Assembly (NCBI GenBank): GCA_014218235.1
Contig: CM024759.1
Location: forward strand, 10,680,712-10,744,711
Source: Colocasia esculenta
Taxonomy: Eukaryota > Streptophyta > Magnoliopsida > Alismatales > Araceae
Length of the DNA: 64,000 bases
Direction of reading: 5' to 3'
Made by a program: the position numbers and the translations under genes. Below are positions 32,901-44,900 of this stretch, piece after piece (position 1 is the stretch's first letter; the number at the start of each line of letters is the position of its first letter). The notes below the pieces were generated by a model. The model was not told where the DNA came from and made no database searches. It saw only the letters and a program-made list of their open reading frames with translations.

Positions 32901-35900
32901 CCCCCTTTTTTTTGGCCCTTTCTAAGTGTAGAGAGGGTATGCCGGTTGATGCGGGACAACACACGTGGACTACGCTAACCGACTAACTATGACACATTAA
33001 CGACGTGATCAACAACAAGCAACGAGAATTAGGTTGACTAAACACGTGAAGTAACAGGAAAATAACTACGCCAATATGAAGTAGCCCACAAAGTCGTCCC
33101 TCACAGAGGGAATCACAGGACTGTGGTAGCTAGGAAACAACCGACAACTAGGGTAGTCAAAACCATAGTCAAGGTCCAAATGGTACCTTCGGGAAATAGG
33201 TTCTCGCACTCTCAAGCCGGCAATGACGCAAGTCACGGGCTAGATATCTTATCGCTCAAGTCGGTGGCAAATATGAGCAAATACTAGAAAAGCAAGTAAA
33301 GGACTAGAGTGTAGAGCACGTACCTCCACACTAGCGCATGAGGAAGAACTTGGCTGTGTCACAAATCTCGAGTACAAAAATTTAATTAAATAGTACAACT
33401 CGAGGTTATAGAAGCCCACTCCATGTAGAGGTAAAAGGCTACAAAATGATATCAGGATGCGTGCACGGGTTGACGGATGATACTCGAAGTCTGTTTGGTT
33501 CGTGGAACGAGTCGGTTGAGGAAGACGTGACCTGAGGTGCTGACGAGAAGGCGACTGCTGCTGTGGACCGGAAGTCGACTGGGTGGTCCACTGATGTGTG
33601 TGTGCACACTGGATGACGGGTGTACTGGAGGTGCAGAAAAAGGCACACCAGGTGTGCGAAGGTGGGTGCGGGCCGTGCACATTGGCACACGTGGACTAGC
33701 ATAGGTTGCAACAGGAAGCACACAGAACGAACCTGATGTGCTCGGGGGAGTGTGGCCGGTTCCCACACAGAGTGCATAGGTTGGCTGGCCACGGATGCTG
33801 ACTGACATCAGTGGCTAGCATGGGCGACAATGTTCTGTGCTGCAAACCGGGCTTCTTTCTTTGCGTTCCTTTTTTTTTTGTTGGTCTTCTATCTCGCTTT
33901 GTAGAGGTTTATGCGACGCTTGCAGAAGAAGAGAGATCGAGAGGGGAAAGGGGAAGAATGACAGACAAAAAGAGAGAGAGAGAGGGAGAGGTGGGAGAGA
34001 GATGGACGAGAGAGGGGGAGTCGCGAACAGAGAGAGGGTTGTAGCAAAGCGCAGGGAGAAAGAGGAAGTGGGGACGATGGCAGATAGGAGGACCAGAAGC
34101 GGCGCGACAGTGCCTTCTCGGTGAGGTGGTCATGCCCAACCCTTCACGGGCGCAAACCCTTCGTGGGAAGAGGAACGGCAGCGGCCTTGGAATTTCATGA
34201 AAACAATCAAACTTTCATTCAATAATCCCCAAAATTGAGCATTACAACTATTTATATAGACTTGGGCTATTCTCAGTCATAATAGGAACTCAAAACTACT
34301 TTCCAAATCCTAATAGAACACCTAATGACCTACTTAGATTAACATTAATCCTAAGTCCTAACCATACTTGAATTGGAAGAAAATAAAGATGAAATTCAAA
34401 ACAAAAAGTATATGAAAATAGGAAAGACATAAATGGGCCTCAATCGGGCTGAAATTGGAGTCTATGGACTTGTCGTCACGGGCTCTATGCCATGGGCTTG
34501 TCGGTTGGCCAAATGGATGCTTGCGCGGCACTGTGCTCCCTTATGACAGTAGACGTACTCATAGTTGTCAAGGCGTCAAGGCGACCAAGGCGTAGGTGGG
34601 GTCTCGGATCGCCTAAGCGCTTAGGCGCTCGCTTAAGTGGTGCCTAGGCGTTTAGGACGGAACCAAGTATGAGTTGTTTTCAAGTGTCCCTCTTACATGA
34701 TATTTATGTATCTATAAATATATATAATGATGAAAATTTAATAAAAAATATCATAATATGACAGACATAAAGACAATTAAAGCAACAAAAATTAAACTCC
34801 AAGTAAACAAACTCACATTATATATCATAAAGTCATAAAAAATCTAAATTGACATCTTCAAATAAATAAGCACACTAAATAAGAACAAGAAGTACAAATA
34901 TCATTCTATCATCAGAAAACTAATTTTCAACTTTTAAAACAAGCAATACACATACATGTAAATATGTTAAATAAAAATAAGAAGTGTAATATCTTAACAC
35001 ACTTAAAACAAGTAAAAACTAAATGAGTCCATTACATAATCCTACAATATGCCTAAAAATTGAAAAGAAACTAGAAAATGACAAGTCTCATGTGTTTGGG
35101 TGATGATAGTTTAAGTTTGACCAAATCCTGAGAGATCTCAAACAGACTAAGTACTGTCAGTAGGAGAGCGGCTCCCTTGGAGAAGTCATATGCACGTTTG
35201 ACTTTTTTTACCGGACTTTGAATTTTTAGTGTTCCATATAGTTTATTTGAATTATCAAATTTTTAGATAGGTCAAATTATGATAGATTAGAAAGTTAGTA
35301 TTTCTCTAAAATCATCGAAATCGTGATTTTCTTCTTCGATGGGAGAGTTGACTTTTTTTTGGTAAGAGATATGATTTTTTTGATATTTTTATTGGATTCA
35401 AATGGGGGGTACTTCCTTATTTACATGTAATATTCAGGTAAATAAGATGTTACCTGGAATCGGGCTGGACTTAGCCCTGAAAACCGACCTGAATCTACTG
35501 TCTAAGTGGGATATTACGGACCCCTAAAGGGTCTAGGTGCGCCCAAGCGCCCTTGGCGTGCGCCTTAGCCGCCTTAGCGGCGCCTTGGGGCGCCTTTTCT
35601 CCTCTTAGAAAGGCGAGGTGTTTTAAGGCGGCTGACGAAGCGCCTTGGCGCTTAAGCGGCGCCTAGGCGTCCGCCTTGACAACTATGGACGTACTCCAAG
35701 TTGAAGCGGACTTGGGCTCGTGTGTCCTCACCAATCCTCCCTAGCTGGGAGTAACTCGACCCCGTCGAGTAAGGGTTGATGTCGCTCTGGTACTGCTCCA
35801 GCAAGTTGAGATCGATCCTCTGAAGCTCTGTATAAGGGGTCCTGATTATATAATCGGGTCTTCAACACTTCATTTGGTTACGATCCGATTCTTCTGAATT

Positions 35901-38900
35901 TGCTTCAGCTACGATCAGATTGTTGGATTTCATCACAATGAGATTGTTGGATCGCCAAAATGATCATTGCCGGTCCATTGTGTTTGCTTCATGGTCACCA
36001 TCACCATTTGATTGTGACGAGACCTTTGAGGGGCCTTGTCAGGCTTCTACAAGTTTGTACCCTTTCTGGATGCTTCTGTCAATTTTCGATATCCCCGAGG
36101 TCTTTCCAGTCATTTGTTAACTTCTCTGGGTACACTTGCCACTTCTTGGTTCCCTGGGGCTTTCCGATCATTTCTTGACTTCCTTGGGTTTTTCAGCCAT
36201 TTTTTTGGCATTTTCAGGGATTCCTGCCATTTCTTGGCAATCTTAAGACTAGAGATGGCCAGTCATGAGCCGAGCCCAGGAGAGTGTATGCCGCTTTAGA
36301 GAAGTGACGTGGGTCCCGCTCCACCGAGCCATGAAGACAACATGGGCCATATGGTTTTCTCCCTTTAAGGGGACCTTTTTGCCACTTCTTGCTTTTGAGG
36401 AGTTTTCTGCAGTTTCTTGCCCCTTCAAGGACTTTTCCAAGTTTTTCATCATTTGAAGGATTTTGCTACAATCCCCTGCCCTTCCTGGGACTTCTGCAAC
36501 TTTTTCATGTCAGGGTATTTCTGCAAGTATCAGCCGCCATGATCAGAGAATTAAAAACTTGGCCAATGTTGTCTTTTGAAGAAGAAATCCAGGGGAGACT
36601 TGGACAACATTATATCCATGACTGTTTAAGAGCTCCTTGTAATTTCCTGACGTTTGCAAGCACCTCTGCCATTTCTTGGCCTTTTCTGATCTTCCTGCCA
36701 TTGGCTGACGTCCTCGGGTTCTTTCTGTCATTTCTTGACTTCCCCGAGTAGTTCCGGGTATTTTCATCATTGATTGACTTCCCTGGATGTTTTTGTCATT
36801 TCTTGGTGTTTGTTGACATTTTCTGGCTCTTCTCGGACGTTCCTGCCATTTCTCGGACATCCCTGCCATTTCTTGGCTCCCTCGGAGTAGTCTCGTATAT
36901 TTCCACCATTGATTGACTTTCCCGGGCATTCCTACCATTCCTGCCATTCCTTGGCTTTCTCAGACATCCCTGCTATTTCTTGACCTTCTCGGACATCCTT
37001 GCCATTACTTGGCTTTCTCAGATAGCTCCTGCCATTCCTTGGCCTTTTCGAGCAGTCCTAGGTACTTCCGTCATTTTTTGACTTTCCCGGGCATTACCGC
37101 CATTTCTTGGCGTTCCTGAGTGCTTCTGCCATTTGTTGACTTACTCAGGTGTCTTCACCATTGATTGGTATACTTGGACATTTCCGTCATTTGTTGACTT
37201 CTTCGAGCATCTTTAGCAAGTGGGGTTAACCCAGGCCCGACCCAGGAGAGTGCACACCACTTCAAAGAAGTGACGTGAGTACTGCTACACCAAGTCACGT
37301 CGACGACATTCCCGTTTTGAGCTCTATCGCTTTTGGAGCTTGCCAGGGATTTCGTGCAATTTTCTGAACTGACCAAGGGCTTCCATGCAATTTTCGAACT
37401 CCGTGAGGGTTTACATGTAGTTTTCCCCTAAATCATAGTATTTCTGCCATTTTTCCAACAGTAGGGGCATTTCTACAATTTTCCCCACTATTGAGGTATT
37501 TTTGCCGTTTCGGCACCTTTTAGGTTTTTCCATAATTTTTTGGGTAGCAGAGGGACCTCCTTGCAATTCTGCACCCTTCGGGGATTTTTCTGCAATTTCC
37601 AACCCCTCAGGGGAGTTTATGTAATTTTCTCTACAAACTAAGATATTTCTGCAATTTTCCTCATCTCAGAGATATTTCTACAATTTTTTGCTTTGTCGGG
37701 GGCTTCTGTGCAATTTTTCGGACAGCAGGGGCACTTCTGCCTTTTCCCCCTTAACCGGGGACTTTTCTATAATATTGCACCTTTCATGTGTTTTCGGAGG
37801 TGGGTGCCTTCGGTTGAGTTAGGACCAGAGCCAGAGGTAGGGTACCTCTGGTTGAGTTAGGATCGGAGGTAGGGTACCTCCGGTTGGGTTGGACCGGAGG
37901 CACCCCCTCAGGTTGGGGTATTGAGAGGGATCGGAGGTGGGGGTCCAAAGGAGCCCTTGGAGTGGCCAAAGAGGGAGCTCTTAATAGGGGGCCAAGTGCC
38001 AAGAGGGGGAAGAGGAGAGCCAGCCCAATGCCCCTTTAGAGGGGCCAAAGGGGGGGGGGGCTCCAAGACCCCTCTCCAACTAGTACCCCCCTCCCTTTTA
38101 TAGAGGTGACAGGGGGTGAAGAGGAGGAACTGGAGGTGGGTGCCTCCGGTTGGGGGTGCAACTGGAGGCACCCCACCTCCGGTTGGGGTGCCATCGGAGC
38201 CCCCCCACCTTCAGTTTGGAGAGGGGAGGGGGGGAACCGGAGGCACCCCCCTTCGGTTGGTGGGGTGTGAAGAGGGACTGGAGGGGGTCCCTCTGGTTGG
38301 GGTGAGGAGGAGGATTGGAGGCACTCCCCCTTCGGTTGGAGAGAGCGGGGGGGGGGGGGGGGGGGCAGAGGCACCCCACCACTAGTGGAAGTGGGGTGGA
38401 CCGGAGTGGAGGGGGGCTCTTGTTAGAGCTCTAACCAGAGGCACCCACCTCCGGTTGGGCTTCCGATTTGAGGTGCCCCGTTTGTGGGGATTTTTGGGGT
38501 TTTTTTTGGGATTTTTAGGTTTTTAAAGGAAATTTAGGGTTTTTTGTTTTGTTTTGTGGAGTTTTTGGGATTTTCAAAATTTTGGGTATTTTGGAAATTT
38601 TTTTTTGGGGGTTTTCAGGAAATGAGGATTATGGGAAATTGGGGATTTTTTAGGTTTTGGGGTCTTTTGGAGGTTTGGTTTTTTGTTGGTTTTTTGGGTT
38701 AAAAATTTTCGGTGCCAACACTCATGTTGGTAGCTCGGGAGGAGAACCTTCCAAAATCAAGAAAGAGTTATAACACTCTCCTTATGAGCTGCACACGTTA
38801 ACTAGTACTCGTCAAACTCAGCTATGTACTCAGATACTGGTCTCCTGCCTTGTGTGAGACTCTGCCATCGATCAATGAGACGCTGGCGATAAGTCGTAGG

Positions 38901-41900
38901 AAGATACCTCTCGCACAGTTTAGCCTTCATCTCATCCCAAGTCTCAATCCTATCTTGATATCGCTGCATAAGGAGGCTCTCAAAGTTCACCCAATAAGTT
39001 TGGGCTTGACCTAGCAGCTTCCTTTTGGCGAAGCAGACTCGCCGACCATCAGGCATCTCATACAACTCAAAGTAGCGGTCCATGGCAGCTTCCCGATCAA
39101 GATAGACCTTGGGATCGAGGGACCCATCAAAGGTGGGGACATCCACTCACACATTCCTCATGACTTAATCATCCCTATCATCATAACATGAAATCGTCGA
39201 GGCTCATACCTCGGTTTATAGCCACTTCTAAAATCAACTTGCTGGACTCTACGTGGTGGCGGTCTCCTATAAAGATCATGCTCATCCTCAAACACATCCT
39301 CCTCTGACTCCGTGGTCCAAACTCTCCTTTCTTCCACCCAAGGGGCTTGATGGGATACTTGAGGAGGATCATGGTAATCTACCGCTCTGAGTGTGGGCAG
39401 GGGAGGTGGATTTGGTTGGTGGCCTACCCGAGCTGGGTCTACTTGGTGGTTGACTGCTCTCTGTCTGTCCTGGCCCTGTGGGGCTCCCTCAAGAGCATCG
39501 ACTTGACCATGAAGTGCCGTAAGTCTCTAGTCAACCCCTCAAACGTTCTTGGGCACTCTGCTCCTTCTGATCCACCTACTCAATAAAGCCTGCATCATCT
39601 CACTCAAAGTGGGCTCCCTAGGAGGATCTCCCTGAGGTTCTAGTTGGCGACCATCCACCATGGATCCAGGTAAGGGGTACGCCAAACCTCTACAGGTGTG
39701 CATACACAACTCTCGGTGACTCGACAAAAGGAACCTAAGACTCTGACACACCTAACTCGCTAAGATGACATACCCTAGGCACATGCTCTGATATCAAAAT
39801 TGATGTGGGACAACACACGTGGACTACGCTAACCGACTAACTACGACACACTAACGACGCGATTGGCAACAAGCAACGAGAATTAGCAAAATTAGGTCGA
39901 CTAAACATGTGAAGTAACAGGAAAATAACTACGCCAATATGAAGTAGCCCACAAAGTAGTTCCTCGCTAAGGGAAACACGAGACCGTGGTAGCTAGGAAG
40001 CAACCGACGACTAGGGTAGTCAAAACCACAATCAAGGTCCAAACGGTACCTTCGGGAAATAGATTTTCGCACTCTCAAGCCAGCAATGATACAAGTCATG
40101 GGCTAGATATCCTATCTTGCAAGTCAGCGGCAAATACGAGCAAATACTAGAAAAGCAAGTAAAGGATTAGGTGTAAAACAAATACCTCCATGCTAGCGCG
40201 TGGGGAAGAACCCGATTGAGTCACAAATCTCGAGTACAAAAAATTAATTAAATAGTACAACTAGAGGTCATAGAAGCCCACTCTACATAGGGAGGTAAAA
40301 GGCTACAAAATGATCTCGGGATGCGTGCACGGGTTGAGGGATGATACTCGAAGTTCCTCTGCTTTGTGGAACTAGATGGTCGATGCGCACATTACATACC
40401 CGATGCGCCCGAGGGAGCGTGGCCGGTGCCCATACAGAGCGTGCAGGGCCGGCTGGCCGGTGGGGCTGGCCACAGACGCCTGTTGACGTCAGCAGTTGGC
40501 ACGGGTGACGATGCCCTGTGCCGCGAACTGGGCTTCCTTCTTCTTTGCGTTCCTTTTTTTTTTGTCTTCTGTCTCGCTTCGTGGCGGTTCCTGCGACGCT
40601 TGCGGAAGAAGAGAGAGACCGGGAGGGGAATGGGGAAATGGACAGTTGGAAAGAGAGAGAGAGAGGGAGATGCAGGAGAGAGATGGGCAGGAGAGGGGGA
40701 GTCAAGAACAGAGAGAGGGTTGCAGCAAAGGGCAGGGAGAAAGAGGAAGTGGTGACGACGGCAGACAGGAGGACCAGGAGTGGCTGCGGCAGTGCCTTCT
40801 CGGCGAGGGCGTCACGCCCAATCCTTCACGGGTGCAAACCCTTCGCAGGAGGAGGAACGGTAGCGGCCTTGGAATTTCAGGAAAACAATCAATCTTTCAT
40901 TCAATAATCCCCAAAGTTGAGCATTACAACTGTTTATATAGACTTGGGCTATTCCCAGTCATAATAGGAACTCAAAACTACTTTCCAAATCCTAATAGAA
41001 CTCGTAATGACCTACTTAGATTAACATTAATCTTAACCATACTTGAACTGGAAGAAAGTAGAGATGAAATTCGTAACAGAAAATGTATGAAAATAGGAAA
41101 GACACAAATGGGCCCCAATTGGGCTGAAACTGGAGTCTATGGACTCGTTGTCGCGGACTCTACGCCATGGGCTCGTCGTCCACCCAAATGGATGCCTGCG
41201 TGGCGTGCTGTGCTCCCCGACGACAGTAGACGTACTCTGGGTTGAAGTGGACCCGGGCTCGTGTGTCCTCACCACCAGCTGGTTCAAGCCGGCTCTTCAA
41301 GTCCGGCTGCCAGACCACCTTAAGAGGGGTCTGGTTCTCAAGCTTATCTAGTTTCTTCTCAAGAAACTTCTAATAAAAATGTTTAGTGCAGCCACAATGA
41401 TCACATTTTGGCTCACCTCAGGCTTTGCTGCCACCAGTGTTGATTTAGTGATTATGGAAGCAAGCCTCATTGTGAGTAGTGGTTAGGGTATTGCTGCCCA
41501 TCACCTACCATTAGTCCTCACTTAGAACCGGAAAATATGTTTCCTTAAGTGGAGGAGCAAGGTCCACGTTAGGAATCTGCCTATACAAGGCCTCTTTCTC
41601 AGAGATTGAAACCCACAAGGAATTTGACAATCTTGTTGTCATTTTGCAAACATAAAAAGGTTTATGATCTTCTAGAGAGGTCCATTTAGCCATCCGATAA
41701 TGTTCTACTTCATCCCATAAACTAGTGAGGATGCAGAAATAAGAGTGATAGATATTGAACCCTACTTCAATTCATGTACATTATGGCTTACTCGATAAAT
41801 ATGCACCTTAACTTTCTTGTGCCAATGCAAACCAGTTAGCGTTTTCCACATCTCCGCAGACTTGGGCTTATGTAGTATGTAGTATGTACAATAGTTAGCT

Positions 41901-44900
41901 GAATAGTCATATTGAGAGAGTTGAGAATCCAGGATATGACCAGACTACTGTCATGACTCCATGCACTATAGGATGGATCCATAGTGTAGGAAGTTGCTTC
42001 TAATAACCCGACAGGAAACTATCGTCTCACAACCACTCATGTAGGAGTCAGCAGTTTCTCTATGAATTTGTTGGATGTAATATGCTAAGAGGTATTACTA
42101 GTGGAAGCAAGTTGAGTGTGTGAACAACCTTCAAAGAAGCTTTGGAGCCAACTGATGTAGAATCTGCCATGTTTCAAGCACAAAAGAGGTGTGATCCAAT
42201 AAAGGCAGTGAAAGGAGGTTAGTGGCCAATGGAAGTCATTTCCCAGCTAAGAAACTGCAAACATAAAGCCAAACAACCCTAAAGGAGAGGGCGGGTGGCA
42301 GCCCTTGGCCAGATCAGAGCCACTAGGGACCTAGGGTCATTAAAACCCTAGGGAAGAGAGGATCTCATCCTGGAGATGATAAGTAGTGAGCCAGAGAGAG
42401 GGCTCCTAGGGCTTGTGATCATAGAAGAAGAGGCTTTTAGCTACTCCCTGAAGTCTAGGAACCGCACTATGGTACCCATGCCACAATAACCACAAATGCT
42501 AGAAGAGAGAGAAGGGGCTTTGACTTGGTGGGACGGTGCTTTTGAGCAAGGTTGGCCGGATCGGAATCGGGAATCGAATAAGAAATTTCCCGATTCAATC
42601 CGATTCGCCTGTATCGTCCCCGAATTGGACTGATTCACATGTATATATATACATATTTATATGTTATAATATAAATATATATATATTTGTATGTCATATA
42701 TATATATATATTATATAAAGGGAATCGGGCACGAGTTGGGCGTATCAGGGATCAGATCTTCCCTGATACGCACCGATTCAGGGGAATTGGTCTGATTCGG
42801 CAAACCATGCTTTTGATTATCAGGGAAGAAGAAGATGGTTCCCTGTTTGGTTGCTGCTCTGATACTATGAAAGTAGAAAGGCAAAAACTCTATGAATTAC
42901 ACAATTTACAAGTTTAAATGCATCATGCTGACAACAATTATCGGCGAACTTGTTTCCAATTCTTTATCTGGTTCAATTTCAGTCACCGCTATGGAAATGA
43001 AGGATATAGGAAAAATGGGCAGATACTTGGTTGATGCTGTTTAATAGAACTTTGAGTTTATTGAAAATGAGGAAGATCTAATCAAGATCTCTTTGGCTGA
43101 ATCAACTTTTAGAGCATTTGGTGGGGGGCGGGGGCGCTGTTGATTTCTTTGTTTTTTTGGCCAGATCACTGTGTCTGTATGCGTCAACTAGTTCCTCTGT
43201 TATAGGCTTACTAGTTTTCCTAGGTTTTGGTTTTTGGTGATTGCTTATGTACAATCTTCGCTTTATTATTCTTGCACCATGTTCCCGTTTCTTCTTGGGA
43301 ATATTTTGATTTTGGACTCTGTTAGGTTGACTTCTTCACCTGTTTCTTGTTACTTCATCAGAGCAAACTATCTTCTTTTCTCAAGGAGCAGAAAGAAAAC
43401 ACCAAGCAAAGCACATGATTTAAAACTATTGAGAAGTGCAATGGTTATGCATCACATTGTTTTCATGATCAAAGCCAACCAACATATTCAATAATCCATT
43501 ATTGTAGACTGTACAATCATGTGTGAGCGTAGGTATTGCAGTGAAATATATGCTTCTTTTTCCTGTATGCTATTTTTTAAAGATTTGACACATCATCTTT
43601 CCTGGGTTGCTGTTCTAGATTTGCCGGATGAAGGGTGAGAAATTGCTTGTGCAACATATGTTCCTATTCATCTGTGCTAACTGTTTAGCTTGCCTTTCCT
43701 ATACATCAGACCAATAACTCTCATCTTGTTTCTCCATGACATCTTGGGAAGTCAAAGGGGAAGATGTATTGGATAATCTTGACTATTGGGTAATCTTGAC
43801 TAGATAGCGTTTGCATCTTGGAGTGGAGGGAAGCTAGCTTGGGGCTCTGGAGTCTGGAGAGATGAAGATGTCAGAAAACTTGAGAAATGATAATCCATGG
43901 ACAAGCCAGTTGCTGATGCACTTGGATTATCTATCTATCTATCTATCTAGGCAAACTTGATGAACTTCAACTTTAGGTTTGTGCCAGACCACATCTGAAC
44001 ATTTCCTGTGGTGCTGCCTGTTCTGGCTGGGACAAGCTTATGATACTAACCATGGGTTTTGTCATGGGACTCAATGCTGTTAAATCTAATCCCTGGAGAA
44101 GTAGCACTATAGTGAAGCCAACCGACCCAAATTATGATTTTCATTTTCTGGTAATGTTGATGTTTGTTTTTCTTCAATGGTACATTATTACTTATATTTT
44201 TACCATGGTTTGCCGAATTGGGGTGAATCGGCCTGATTCGGGCTAATCGGTGCGAATCACGGAAAAGCCGATCCGTGATTTGTTTGAGAATCGAACAACA
44301 TTGGGCGACTCGGGCCCGATTTGCTCCCGATTCGCTCGATGCGGAGGGATTAAAAAGTCATATGCACGTTTGACTTTTTCCATCGGACTTTGGATTTTTA
44401 TTGTTCTATTGGGTTTATTTGAATTATGAAAATTTTAAATAGACCAAATTATGAGGGATTAAAAAGTTGATATTTTGATGGAATCACCAAAAATGGTGAT
44501 TTTCTTCATGGATGGGAGAATTTACTTTTTATTGGTAAGAGAGATGAGTTTTTTGATATTTTATTAGGTTCAAATGGGGGGTACTTTGTTTACATGTAAT
44601 ATCTTAAGTAAATGAAATTATAACATTTACTTAAATGATATGAAATGTAAATAAGATATGAGTGAGATATGAGTTCCATGTAATCCCATGTGAATCCCTG
44701 AGCCCATTCTCATATCTGGCATACATATGTTACATATATGCATGCATATATGTCTCACATATACATATATATGCAATATATATTCATTATATATATATAT
44801 ATTATATTATATACATGCGGATTAGTCCGATTCGCCCAAATCGGATCGAATCAGGACAAACCCGATTCGATCCGAATTGGAGATCCGGCAAAACATGAAT

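Noticed and set aside
33249..33808. Three overlapping - frames of 117-143 codons
   Set aside because: Within the 3' LTR, partly in the 180-bp segment missing from the sister LTR; no domain.
37784..38385. Pro/Gly-rich frames on both strands
   Set aside because: Translated GC-rich array; frames exist on both strands for the same compositional reason.
40366..41245. Frames of up to 249 codons on + in the gypsy LTR
   Set aside because: They lie in an LTR, contain GA-repeat-derived Arg/Glu runs, and have a diverged, broken counterpart in the sister LTR.
32947..41271. Intact gypsy element with target duplication
   Set aside because: LTRs, primer site and gag are visible, but the outer flanks (CCGGT and CCACC) do not match and pol is missing, so intactness is not claimed.
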